Assembly: GCA_964586145.1 (NCBI GenBank)
Contig: CAZPHH010000088.1
Coordinates: forward strand, 1-19,474
DNA from: JAFGJQ01 sp964586145
GTDB taxonomy: Bacteria > Planctomycetota > Phycisphaerae > UBA1845
Length of the DNA: 19,474 nucleotides
Reading direction: 5' to 3'
Both the position numbers and the translations under genes were made by a program. The notes below the pieces were generated by a model that worked only from the letters and a program-made list of their open reading frames with translations, did not search any database and had not been told where the DNA came from. Every line of letters begins with the position of its first letter. Positions within the stretch are counted from its first letter, which is position 1. This document shows, one piece after another, positions 1-7,303 of the stretch.

Positions 1-68
1 GGATGCTTGTGCAGCAGCCAACCCAGGTCGGTGGCCGGCGGTCGCGTTGTGGTCAGGGTCAACAGCAT
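1..68 (-). CDS. hen1: RNA 3'-terminal 2'-O-methyltransferase Hen1, N-terminal fragment
   Basis: Only the first 22 codons are in the window; the gene runs off the left edge. Reading the minus strand from the ATG at 68 gives MLLTLTTTRPPATDLGWLLH followed by KH. This closely resembles the N-terminus of bacterial Hen1 proteins as I recall it (M-L-L-T-I-T-T-x-x-P-A-T-D-L-G-Y-L-L-H-K). In that family the enzyme methylates the 2'-OH at the 3' end of a cleaved RNA before ligation by its partner Pnkp, which heals and seals tRNAs cut by ribotoxins. Pnkp is normally the neighbouring gene and would lie left of this window. The ribosome binding site is weak (GGCGG about 8 nt before the ATG). A TATACT box on the minus strand at 121-126 may drive it. 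The call rests on a short but distinctive peptide; the methyltransferase domain itself cannot be seen. Confidence 0.72.
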   Translation of the reverse strand, partial: MLLTLTTTRPPATDLGWLLHKH

Positions 69-120
69 GACGGAAGCCGCCTCGTGCCGAAAGGCTCATC
101 GATCGGGTCGCAACGCCCGG

Positions 121-150
121 AGTATACCGCGCAGCCAAACCGACAACCAA
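121..150 (-). promoter_or_regulatory. candidate hen1 promoter
   Basis: Reading the minus strand, TATACT at 126-121 matches the sigma70 -10 consensus in 5 of 6 positions. Upstream, TTGTCG (146-141) is at only 14 nt spacing and TTGGTT (150-145) at 18 nt; neither is strong. The start would be near 114, giving a leader of about 45 nt before the hen1 ATG. The -35 is weak, so this is tentative. Confidence 0.35.
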
Positions 151-288
151 GGCCGCCGCCGTTCGCGCCGCGCGTCGTCCGCATGGACTTTCTGGCTTGC
201 GGAGCCGGACGCGCAGGCCCCGATGCATGGGAGATGGGGGCGAGGGACCACCCGCGCCTGCCCGACGGCGACGGGGGAAGGCCCCGCC

Positions 289-316
289 TTGATCGGTGTG
301 GCCCAGCCGGTAAAAT
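289..316 (+). promoter_or_regulatory. sigma70-like promoter for the PflX-like radical SAM gene
   Basis: TTGATC (289-294) and TAAAAT (311-316) are separated by 16 nt. The -10 matches TATAAT in 5 of 6 positions and the -35 shares the TTGA core. It points at the ATG at 387 and would give a leader of about 65 nt that starts with the hairpin at 320-334. Confidence 0.55.
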
Positions 317-386
317 ACTCCCCGTTGCTCGGGGCCGTCATCCTTCTGGGGGGTGGATCACGCCAGGCTCATGGAGGCCCTTTGGG

Positions 387-1442
387 ATGTCCCTGACCCG
401 CCGGTCATTCTTGCAGGGTGTCGTCGCCGGGGGCGCGGCATGGTCCGCGGGCTGCCTGGAGGCCGACGAGCCCACGCCGTCGAGGACGGAGCGACAACCG
501 GCCTATCACGAACTGGAAGCGAAAGGCGAATTGGCCGAACGGGTCGACCGCGCGTATCGCATTCTGGAAAAGTGCGAGCTGTGCCCGCGCCGTTGCGGAG
601 TGAACCGGCGAAAGGGTCAACGGGGGTTCTGCCGCGCGTCGGACAAGCTGATGGTCTACAGCCATCATCCCCACTTCGGGGAGGAACTACCGCTCGTGGG
701 CCGGCACGGTTCGGGGACCCTCTTCTTCTCCCACTGCAATCTGCGCTGCGTGTTCTGCCAGAACTGGCCCATCGCCCACGAGGGGCGGGGCCAAGAGGTG
801 AGCGACGAGGGCCTGGCGGAGATGATGCTCGACCTGCAGCGGACCGGCTGCCACAACATCAACGTGGTGACGCCGACGCACGTGATGCCGCATATCCTCA
901 ACGCCACACGCATCGCTCTGCGGAAGGGTCTGCGCCTGCCTCTGTGCTACAACACCGGCGGCTACGAGCGCGTCGAGGTCATCCGACTGCTCGATGGAAT
1001 TGTGGACATCTACCTGCCGGACCTCAAGTACATGGACGGGGAGCAGGCCGACCGCTACTCCGCCGGCGCGAAGGACTATCCGCAGATGGCGCAGGAGGCG
1101 ATCGTCGAGATGCACCGGCAGGTCGGCGACCTGGTGACCGACGACGACGGAACGGCGATTCGCGGGCTGATGGTGCGCCACCTGGTCATGCCCAACCGGG
1201 TGGCCGGCACACGCGAGTTCGTCCGCTGGGTGGCCGAGACCCTCTCGAAATCCACGTACGTCAACATCATGCCTCAGTATCGGGTGGAGCACCAGGCCTT
1301 TGACCATCCGGCGATTGCACGCGCCCTCACGGCCGAGGAGTTTGTCGAAGCGATCGAGTGGGCGGAGCAGGCCGGCCTGACCCGGCTTGACAATCGGTCG
1401 CTGGCGCAGCGCGACGTCTTTCGCCGTCGGCTGGGGCGGTAG
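387..1442 (+). CDS. PflX-like (COG1313) radical SAM protein with Tat-like signal
   Basis: A 351-residue radical SAM protein. The cluster motif C-x3-C-x2-C is Cys117, Cys121 and Cys124 (HCNLRCVFCQNW). An upstream Cys-rich segment (CELCPRRC at 63-70, then GQRGFC to Cys82) is the hallmark of the PflX/pyruvate formate-lyase-activase-like group; its substrate is unknown. The start at 387 is preferred because GGAGG lies at 373-377, nine nt upstream, and because the protein then opens with SLTRRSFLQG and a hydrophobic Ala/Gly stretch to Cys23, a twin-arginine-type signal with a possible but non-ideal lipobox (SAGC). Its stop codon directly abuts the stop of the convergent AmmeMemoRadiSam-type gene, so the two may share a pathway. 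Export of a radical SAM enzyme would be unusual. The family call is firm; the function is open. Confidence 0.85.
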   Translation: MSLTRRSFLQGVVAGGAAWSAGCLEADEPTPSRTERQPAYHELEAKGELAERVDRAYRILEKCELCPRRCGVNRRKGQRGFCRASDKLMVYSHHPHFGEELPLVGRHGSGTLFFSHCNLRCVFCQNWPIAHEGRGQEVSDEGLAEMMLDLQRTGCHNINVVTPTHVMPHILNATRIALRKGLRLPLCYNTGGYERVEVIRLLDGIVDIYLPDLKYMDGEQADRYSAGAKDYPQMAQEAIVEMHRQVGDLVTDDDGTAIRGLMVRHLVMPNRVAGTREFVRWVAETLSKSTYVNIMPQYRVEHQAFDHPAIARALTAEEFVEAIEWAEQAGLTRLDNRSLAQRDVFRRRLGR

Positions 1443-2600
1443 TCAGGCCCATCGGCCGGCGACGGCGGCGCCGCAATGGCCGCAGGCGCCGTCCGTGAGG
1501 TGCATCTTCTCGATCACGAACCCCATGCGCTCGATCACCACCTTGCCGCAGCTCGGGCAGAACGTGCTCTCCCCTTCGTGCCCGGTGACGCGGGCGACGT
1601 AGACGTACCGCAGTCCGGATTCCCGGGCCAGCGTCCGGGCCCGATCGAGAGTGGCCACGGGGGTCGGCGGCAGATTCGCCACCTGGTAGAGCGGGTAGAA
1701 CCGGGCGAAGTGAAGCGGGACGTCCGCCCCCAATTCCTCCCGGATCCAGACGCACATTTCGCGCAGGCGCGCCATGTCGTCGTTCAGCGACGGGACCAGG
1801 AGGTTGGTGATCTCGATATGCACGCGCCTTTCCTTAAGACGCCGCAAGGTCTCCAGAACGGGCGCCAGCTCGCCGTCGCAGACATCGCGGTAGAAGACCG
1901 GATCGAAGCTCTTCAGATCGATGTTGACCGCATCGAGCTGCCCGGCCAGCGCCTCGAGCGGCTCGCGGGTGATGTACCCGTTGGTGTGCAGGAGGTTCAG
2001 CAGGCCCTCCTTCTTCGCCAGGGCGGCGGTCGCCGCCATGTATTCGTGGAAGACCACCGGTTCGCCGAAGCCGTAGCTCACCGAGCGCGCGTTGGCGGCC
2101 CGGGCCTGTTCGACCACCGTCTCCGGCGGCATGTCATACGCATGCACGTCCTCCGGGGAGACGAGCGCCGTGTCCCAGACCTCGCAGAACTTGCACGCCA
2201 TGTTGCAGCCGGCCGTCGAAATCGACAGCGACCGCGTGCCCGGCAACACGTGAAAGAAAGGCTTGCGCTCGACCGGGTCCAGTTGCACCAGGCAGGGATT
2301 CCCGTACACCAGCGTGTACCCGCGCCCGCCCCGGTTCTCTCGCACCCTGCACCGGCCTCGCTCGCCCGGCGCGATGCGACAATGCCTGGGGCACAACTCG
2401 CAGCGGAGGTCTGCCGCATCGGTCGCGCTGAACCACGGCGAGGGCCTCGCCCGGATGAGCCCCTTCCGCGCAGTCTGGGCCAGGGCCGTTCGGGACCCGC
2501 CCGCCAGACCCGCCAGGCACAGCGCGCAGGCTCCGCCCACGGCGCCTGTGAAAAAATCCCGCCGGGTCGTGCGGGGGACGGGATCGTCCGGCCTAGACAT
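1443..2600 (-). CDS. AmmeMemoRadiSam-type radical SAM enzyme with Tat-like signal
   Basis: A 385-residue protein matching the radical SAM member of the AmmeMemoRadiSam group (COG1180-like). The [4Fe-4S] motif is Cys132, Cys136 and Cys139 (GCNMACKFCEVWD). Before it lies CELCPRHC (about 67-74), then GERGRC with Cys84. The C-terminus carries a zinc-ribbon pair, CPSC (348-351) and CGHC (373-376), typical of this family. The N-terminus contains TTRRDFFTG followed by a hydrophobic segment ending ALAQ, a Tat-type signal with a plausible signal peptidase I site. The ATG lies inside the last codons of the upstream membrane gene (8-base overlap), with AGGAGG four nt before it, so translation is probably coupled. 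AMMECR1-like and Memo-like partners are not in the window. No reaction can be assigned. Confidence 0.86.
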   Translation of the reverse strand: MSRPDDPVPRTTRRDFFTGAVGGACALCLAGLAGGSRTALAQTARKGLIRARPSPWFSATDAADLRCELCPRHCRIAPGERGRCRVRENRGGRGYTLVYGNPCLVQLDPVERKPFFHVLPGTRSLSISTAGCNMACKFCEVWDTALVSPEDVHAYDMPPETVVEQARAANARSVSYGFGEPVVFHEYMAATAALAKKEGLLNLLHTNGYITREPLEALAGQLDAVNIDLKSFDPVFYRDVCDGELAPVLETLRRLKERRVHIEITNLLVPSLNDDMARLREMCVWIREELGADVPLHFARFYPLYQVANLPPTPVATLDRARTLARESGLRYVYVARVTGHEGESTFCPSCGKVVIERMGFVIEKMHLTDGACGHCGAAVAGRWA

Positions 2601-5052
2601 ACGACCTCCTGGCCGTCAAGAGTACCAGAAAGGCCGTGCCCTGGGCAACGCACGCCAGCAGATAGCACGCGGCGATGCCCAGAACCGGCGCCACGACCAC
2701 GCTGGCCAGCACGGCCCCGGCGGACGCCCCGGCCAACTCCACGCCGTACACGATGCCGGTCGCCCTGGCGGAACGCTTGTTCAAGGCCGTGCAGCAGGCC
2801 GCAGCCAGCGGAAAGTCCGCGCCGTTGAGGAGGCCCGCACTGAACGTCATCGCCGAGAACAGCGCGAAGACCGCCGCCGGTGACGCCGGGACCGCCAGCC
2901 ACGGCGCCGCAAGGGCCAGCAGGCCGGCGAAGCCTGCGATGCACGCCTGGACGCACGCGAGAATCCGCATGTCAGACTTGCGGTGGATGAACCGATGCGT
3001 AAGCGCGGCGCCCAGGGCCAGCCCGCCCATGAAGATCGCCGCGATCAGGCCCACCATTTCGTAAACGAAGCCGTAGATGCTCTGGAATGAGAAGAGCACC
3101 GCGATCTGCATCAGCATCGTCGACAGGCCGGTTGTGAACACGGCGAACAGGACGGACAAATGCGTGTCAGGCCTTCTGCCGGTCCAGCGCCCCACCAGTC
3201 GCAGCAAAAGCGTTGCCGCCAAGGCCAGGCCGACCGCCGGAGCGATCCACGCCGGCTCCACGCCCAGCACCCACGCAACGATCCCTCTTTCGCTGCCGCG
3301 CGAGAGGAGGTTCCAGAAAACGAGGGTGTGGTAGTAGCCGATGGGCCGGAAGTCCGAGTTGATGAAGTACCGCTCCGAGACCGGCGGCAGACGGGCTTCC
3401 TCCGCCTGCTGCTCGGCAATGGAGCCGGGAAAGAGCGGACCGGCCTGCGGCGGGCTGCGGTGCGCGTCCGAGCTGCGCCCGTGGTTGCGGAGGATCCAGT
3501 TCATGCGCCGCAGGGAGGCTTCTTCCAGAAGCGTGTCGAGGTGCCGGTGCGAGAAACCCTCCGTCTCGATGTTCCGCGCGAGGTAGCGCGCCCGCAGCGT
3601 CTCCACGTCGGCGGAAACCTGGCCGGCCGCCTGGGTGGCAAACAAATAGAGCTGGCGTTCGCCCAGCGGCAGCACGTGCGCAAAAACGCGCGCAAGCGTA
3701 TGGTAGATCGTTGCGTTGCGGTTCGCCACCGCCTGGCCTCGCATGCCCGAGGTCGAGACCACGCTGACCGACAGCACGCCGCCGGGCCGCAGGCGCGCCT
3801 CGGCCTCTCGGAAGAACTCCTCGGTGTAGTAGCGATTCAGCACGGCCGTGGCCGGGTCGGGAACGTCCACCAGAATCATGTCGTAGCTCTGGCGCGTGGT
3901 CTTGACGAAGAGCCTGCCGTCGGCGTGGATCAGCCGCACCCGCGCGTCGCCGAGCGCTGCCCGCGTGGCCGGGGGGACATAAGGCCGCGCCGCTTCGGTC
4001 AGCACCGGGTCCAGTTCGATGTAGTCGACGTGCTCGACGGGGTGCCGAAGAATCTCCCGCACGGTGCCGCGGAGCCCGCCGCCGATCAGCAGAACGCGCC
4101 GGGGATTCTCGTGCTGTACCAGGCAGAAGTGGGCAAAGACGACCGCCTCGCGCTCTTCCAGCGCCGCGGTCTCGGCGTCGGGCCCGGCCGTGGCGTAGAG
4201 AAGGTGACCGCTCTGAAAGAAGCTGTATTGGTCCTCCCGCTGCGCCACGGCGATCGTTCCGTACTTGGACTGTCGGATCTCGACGAGTCGGTGGTCGGGG
4301 GCAAAAAGACGCCACTGCAATCGATGTGCCCAGCCGTCGACGTGCCGAAGCAGGGGCGAACCGGCGAGAACCGTAGCGCCCAGGCCGAACAGCACCGCAC
4401 GCAGCCTCCACGCGCGGCCGCCGGCGCCCGTCCCGGTCTCCCGCGTCAGCCAGAGTGCCGCGGCCAGCATGAACAGGCCGGCCAGCGCCGCCGCCTGAAA
4501 CGCGTTCAGCCAGTGGACCAGCAGAAACGTGAACACGACGCCGCCGATGACGTTGCCCACGGCCTCGCCGATGTAGGTCCTTCCTGCGCCCGAGGTGTCT
4601 TGCGGGTCGGTTCCGCTTCGCCACAACTGCGACAGCAGGACGAACTGCGCACCCAGCAGCAGGCACACCGGCGAAATCACCACGAGAGTGGCAACGGCCA
4701 TGTCCGGAATGGACAGGTAGGCCCCGGGCAGCACGTCAAACCAGCCGCGAAGCGCGCGGATGAGCAGGACCGTTGCCGGCAGGATGACCACCACGCCCCC
4801 GGTGGTCAGAAGCAGCAGCAGCCCCGGCCGAGCCAGCCGCTCCACCGCCAAAGCGCCCAGCCGGCTGCCTGCCCCCACCCCGACCATCCACACCGCAAGG
4901 ATCACCCCGATCGAAAGCTCATTGCCGTGGAACACCATGAGCAGTTCCCGCAGCAGCACGATCTGACCGATCTGGCAGACCATGCCGAGCGAAAGCACCG
5001 CGGGCAGCCGAGAGGGTGACTGCCGTGATGTGGATCGGGCCTTGACATCCAT
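2593..5052 (-). CDS. spermidine synthase-like polytopic membrane protein
   Basis: An 819-residue protein built as membrane domain, Rossmann methyltransferase-fold domain, membrane domain. Residues about 15-240 contain roughly six or seven hydrophobic segments and about 590-819 a similar number. In between, VLLIGGGLRGTVREIL (about 320-335) is the SAM/decarboxy-SAM-binding loop of the spermidine synthase family, YIELDP (344-349) the following acidic strand, and VDVPDP (395-400) carries the Asp residues corresponding to the catalytic D-x-x-D-P. The cytosolic enzyme transfers aminopropyl groups to putrescine; the substrate of this membrane-fused form is unknown. The ATG at 5052 has GGGGGAA about 7 nt upstream. 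It overlaps the AmmeMemoRadiSam-type gene by 8 bases, which suggests the two products act together. No sign of damage. Confidence 0.83.
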   Translation of the reverse strand: MDVKARSTSRQSPSRLPAVLSLGMVCQIGQIVLLRELLMVFHGNELSIGVILAVWMVGVGAGSRLGALAVERLARPGLLLLLTTGGVVVILPATVLLIRALRGWFDVLPGAYLSIPDMAVATLVVISPVCLLLGAQFVLLSQLWRSGTDPQDTSGAGRTYIGEAVGNVIGGVVFTFLLVHWLNAFQAAALAGLFMLAAALWLTRETGTGAGGRAWRLRAVLFGLGATVLAGSPLLRHVDGWAHRLQWRLFAPDHRLVEIRQSKYGTIAVAQREDQYSFFQSGHLLYATAGPDAETAALEEREAVVFAHFCLVQHENPRRVLLIGGGLRGTVREILRHPVEHVDYIELDPVLTEAARPYVPPATRAALGDARVRLIHADGRLFVKTTRQSYDMILVDVPDPATAVLNRYYTEEFFREAEARLRPGGVLSVSVVSTSGMRGQAVANRNATIYHTLARVFAHVLPLGERQLYLFATQAAGQVSADVETLRARYLARNIETEGFSHRHLDTLLEEASLRRMNWILRNHGRSSDAHRSPPQAGPLFPGSIAEQQAEEARLPPVSERYFINSDFRPIGYYHTLVFWNLLSRGSERGIVAWVLGVEPAWIAPAVGLALAATLLLRLVGRWTGRRPDTHLSVLFAVFTTGLSTMLMQIAVLFSFQSIYGFVYEMVGLIAAIFMGGLALGAALTHRFIHRKSDMRILACVQACIAGFAGLLALAAPWLAVPASPAAVFALFSAMTFSAGLLNGADFPLAAACCTALNKRSARATGIVYGVELAGASAGAVLASVVVAPVLGIAACYLLACVAQGTAFLVLLTARRSYV

Positions 5053-5404
5053 TGCACGTTCCCCCGGATTCCATCCCCGAAACCCTCGGAAAAGAACGGG
5101 TTCCGTGGCCCCCGTAGCGTGATGGTATGCCGCGCCACAACGTGCGACAAGGAAGGGCCGGCCGGGCGACTGTGGCGTAACGAAACGGCAATTTCGAGTC
5201 GGTGAGGCCGGACGAACCGCCTTTTGAAGAGGAGGACCGGCCGCCGTGACGGAATGGACGCATGGCAGCGCAGCGACAGATCAGGGATCAGACGCGACGA
5301 CCGTCCGGTCGCAAGCAGCGGAGCGGAAAGGCAGAGAGCGACCTCCGGGACTCACCCGCCGATTCCGTTGAAGAATCGCGAGACGGCCGCCGCCGCCCCC
5401 CGTC
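5053..5404. other. intergenic region upstream of the spermidine synthase-like gene
   Basis: A gap of 352 bases between the glycosyltransferase stop and the membrane-protein start, both on the minus strand. I see no gene in it. It holds two hairpins next to the glycosyltransferase stop (5360-5406) and a weak candidate promoter facing the membrane protein (5122-5150). Confidence 0.6.
5122..5150 (-). promoter_or_regulatory. weak candidate promoter for the membrane protein / radical SAM operon
   Basis: On the minus strand TTGTCG (5150-5145) and TACCAT (5127-5122) are separated by 17 nt. Each box matches the sigma70 consensus in about 4 of 6 positions. The transcript would start near 5115, about 60 nt before the ATG at 5052. 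Spacing and position are right but the boxes are poor. Confidence 0.3.
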
Positions 5405-5406
5405 TC
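5360..5406 (-). terminator. tandem hairpins at the end of the glycosyltransferase gene
   Basis: Read on the minus strand, GAGACGG (5406-5400) pairs with CCGTCTC (5386-5380), a 7-bp stem overlapping the stop codon. A second hairpin follows at once: CGATTC/GAATCG (5378-5360), 6 bp with a 7-nt loop. There is no uridine run beyond TTCTTC in the second loop, so this is not a textbook intrinsic terminator. It may stabilise the 3' end or assist termination. Confidence 0.4.
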
Positions 5407-6574
5407 ACAGCAGCTCGCGATAGACGCCCTCGGTGTGCCCGGCGATGACGTCCCAACTGAATCCGAACGCGGCCTTCACCCGGCCCTGCTCGCCCATCCA
5501 GGCCGCGTGCTTGAAGTCGTTGAACACGCGGGAGACCCCCCAGCAGATCGAGCCCGGATTGTCGTACACTAAGAAGCCGTCCTTCTCGTGGCTGACGAAC
5601 TCACGCGGGCCGCCGTTGTACGTGGCGACTACCGGCTTGCCCGCCGCCCACGCCTCCAGAATCACGATGCCGAACGGCTCGTTCCGGCTGGGCACGCACA
5701 CGCAGTCGGTGCTTTTGTACAGGTTGATCAGGTCGCTGTCCGCCCCCATCGACCCGATGAAGCGCACCGCGTGGGCCACCCCCAACTCGTGGGCCCGACG
5801 CTCCAGGTACATCTTCATGTCGCCGTCGCCCACGAATACGACTTTCGCGTCGCCGCGGGTGTGCAGAATGCCCGGCGTGGCCTCCAGCAGCAGGTCGCAC
5901 CCCTTCTGAACGCTCATCCGCCCCACGTACAACACCATCGGATCCAGCGGGCCGATGCCGTACGTCCGGCGGCAGACGGACGGGTCAATGTACCCGTCGT
6001 ACCGGTGCACGTTGATGCCGTTGTGCACCACCCGAAGCTTCCAGTCGGGAGTCTGGTATTCCCCTTTGATCTCGTCAGCCAGCGGGCCGGACACCGCCAC
6101 CACGCGGTCCGCGACGAACACCCCTTCAGCCTCCACCCAGCGGACGCGGCCGGACCGGCCGTTGTGTCGGTGATTCCCGCAACGGCCGTATTCGGTGGAG
6201 TGCATGGTCAGCACGGTCCGGCGTCCCAGGTTGTTTTTGGCCTGCACGACGGCCTTCGCGCAAAGCCAGTCGTGGCCGTGGACAACGTCGAACGGCGCGT
6301 TCTGGAACGCCTCCGTCTGGGCCAGGAACCAGATGAAGGCGTTGCCCATGTTGTTCATCTCCGTGACGAAGTCCGGGTGCAGCTCGATCGGGCACCGGTG
6401 GTAATGCACACCGTCGACCACAGAGTACGTCTGCTGCCCCTCGCCCAGCCGTACGAACACGTGGGCTTCATGCCCGCGACGTTGCAGGCCGGCGGCAAGC
6501 TCCGTTACATGCCGTGCCACGCCACCGACGGCCACCGAGTGCAGGCTTTCCCAGGATAGAATGGCTATGCGCAT
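5405..6574 (-). CDS. GT4-family glycosyltransferase (glycogen synthase-like)
   Basis: A 389-residue GT-B glycosyltransferase of family 4. The N-terminal domain opens with MRIAILSWES and has the glycine-rich GGVARHV (17-23) and HGHDW (99-103), as in the glycogen/starch synthase-like branch. The C-terminal domain has VLYVGRMSVQKG and the retaining-enzyme E-x7-E signature (NEPFGIVILE), followed by AAGKPVVATYNGG. It should use a nucleotide sugar to extend a glycan or lipid acceptor; the acceptor is unknown. I chose the ATG at 6574 because the family normally begins with M-R-I-A; an in-frame TTG at 6586 directly abuts an AAGGGG sequence and is possible (four more residues). It has no close operon partner: the downstream gene is about 350 bases away and the upstream gene about 790. 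Confidence 0.87.
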   Translation of the reverse strand: MRIAILSWESLHSVAVGGVARHVTELAAGLQRRGHEAHVFVRLGEGQQTYSVVDGVHYHRCPIELHPDFVTEMNNMGNAFIWFLAQTEAFQNAPFDVVHGHDWLCAKAVVQAKNNLGRRTVLTMHSTEYGRCGNHRHNGRSGRVRWVEAEGVFVADRVVAVSGPLADEIKGEYQTPDWKLRVVHNGINVHRYDGYIDPSVCRRTYGIGPLDPMVLYVGRMSVQKGCDLLLEATPGILHTRGDAKVVFVGDGDMKMYLERRAHELGVAHAVRFIGSMGADSDLINLYKSTDCVCVPSRNEPFGIVILEAWAAGKPVVATYNGGPREFVSHEKDGFLVYDNPGSICWGVSRVFNDFKHAAWMGEQGRVKAAFGFSWDVIAGHTEGVYRELL

Positions 6575-6741
6575 TGGCGATCGCAACCCCTTACAAAACC
6601 AGTTGTTGCCGCAGGCCCTCGGGGCGAGACAGGCTCATCGGTCCACCGACGGCGTGACCGCTCCTCCCCGGAATGGGGCCGCCATCCGCCATCATACCCC
6701 GACACCGTCGCCCCGCTCCCCTCGCGACGGCGTGGGCGCGA

Positions 6742-6771
6742 ATCATACCCTCATCCCGGCCAATCCAGCAA
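6742..6771 (-). promoter_or_regulatory. candidate glycosyltransferase promoter
   Basis: On the minus strand TATGAT (6747-6742) matches the -10 consensus in 5 of 6 positions, with TTGCTG (6771-6766) 18 nt upstream. A second TATGAT lies at 6696-6691 in a similar GGTATGAT context but lacks a clear -35. Either would give a leader of 110-170 nt before the start at 6574. Confidence 0.35.
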
Positions 6772-6895
6772 GCCGGACCCGATCGGTACCTGTGACGTGG
6801 GCCGGCCGGCTGCGCGGGGGGCGTGGAAAGGAGTGGATCCTGATCCGTTGGCGGCGTCTCGGCACGCCCTCCCAGGCCAAGCGTAAGCTACGATC

Positions 6896-6926
6896 AAAAA
6901 GAAGATTGGGCCCGCGCTCACCCCAA
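6896..6926 (-). terminator. terminator-like hairpin, minus strand
   Basis: On the minus strand TTGGG (6926-6922) pairs with CCCAA (6910-6906) around an 11-nt GC-rich loop and is followed by TCTTCTTTTT (6905-6896). A short stem plus a T-rich tract fits a modest intrinsic terminator. It would end transcripts arriving from the isochorismatase-like gene, whose stop is 440 nt upstream, before the glycosyltransferase promoter. Confidence 0.42.
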
Positions 6927-7031
6927 ACGACGACCGCTTCCCGAGGCATGTCGTTTCGTCCCGTTCCTCACCACGGTGGCATGCATCGCGTGAGAGGAAC
7001 CTCCGGTTTTCTAATCTTCCCAATTTCCGTC

Positions 7032-7060
7032 TTGACGCCGTTCAGATAAGATCCTATGTT
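7032..7060 (+). promoter_or_regulatory. sigma70-like promoter, plus strand, not facing any known gene
   Basis: TTGACG (7032-7037) and TATGTT (7055-7060) are spaced by 17 nt. The -35 matches in 5 of 6 positions. The architecture resembles the DUF502 promoter at 11339-11367. It points into a gene-poor region and towards the 3' end of the convergent isochorismatase-like gene. Confidence 0.5.
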
Positions 7061-7066
7061 AGCATT

Positions 7067-7303
7067 CTCCAGCAGAGCTGCTCGGATGGGACTCCCTGCC
7101 ATCCCAGATTCTCACGTTTTCCCGGCGGGGATGTGGAGATGGGCACAGTTGCCCCTGCGAAGGCCTGAATCGGGCGATAGCGTCTTGGCGGCAGCAAACC
7201 GCCGGACGAGCGGGCTTTCCGGATTGGGGGAAGGAACGGGCAGGGGCTTGGTGGGCGAGCGCCGTTGCGAGGGTGTCGCTCACCGGGCCTGCTCGCGTTT
7301 TTA
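7067..7303 (+). ncRNA. candidate small RNA
   Basis: The interval runs from the predicted start of the promoter at 7032-7060 to a T5 tract at 7298-7302. Inside are several potential hairpins: GGATGG/CCATCC (near 7084-7103), GGGC/GCCC (7151-7164) and GGCGG/CCGCC (near 7187-7203), plus a 3' structure in which GCGAG (about 7266-7270) can pair with CTCGC (7292-7296) directly before GTTTTTA. No good start codon with a ribosome binding site or conserved peptide is seen. It does not show the signatures I know for tmRNA, RNase P RNA, SRP RNA or common riboswitches. Inferred from context only. Confidence 0.35.
7266..7302 (+). terminator. intrinsic terminator-like structure
   Basis: GCGAG at 7266-7270 can pair with CTCGC at 7292-7296, with a further small hairpin possible between them. 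The stem is followed by G and five T residues (7298-7302). The base stem is only 5 bp, so strength is uncertain; alternative pairings with CGAGC near 7255 are also possible. Confidence 0.4.

Larger units (their letters stand above)
69..386. other. divergent intergenic region, hen1 / radical SAM gene
   Basis: This 318-base gap separates two divergent genes. I see no convincing coding sequence: readings that cross it are arginine- and proline-rich and have no family signature. It holds the plus-strand promoter at 289-316, a candidate minus-strand -10 box for hen1 at 121-126, and a 5-bp hairpin at 320-334 (CCCCG/CGGGG, loop TTGCT) at about the expected transcription start of the radical SAM gene. 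Confidence 0.6.

Noticed and set aside
3160..5019. Long open reading on the plus strand opposite the spermidine synthase-like gene
   Set aside because: Composition is rich in Arg, His and Gln with no domain, and the minus strand encodes a clear conserved protein in the same place. It is a product of high GC.
6567..6584. Similarity between the glycosyltransferase start region and the palindrome at 8323 (shared ATGCGCATTGG), and a GCGATCGC octamer
   Set aside because: Here the bases encode M-R-I of the glycosyltransferase. An 11-base match and one octamer are plausible by chance in this composition.
6751..7023. Minus-strand reading of 90 residues with one short hydrophobic stretch
   Set aside because: It spans a terminator-like hairpin, has no good ribosome binding site and no recognisable domain.
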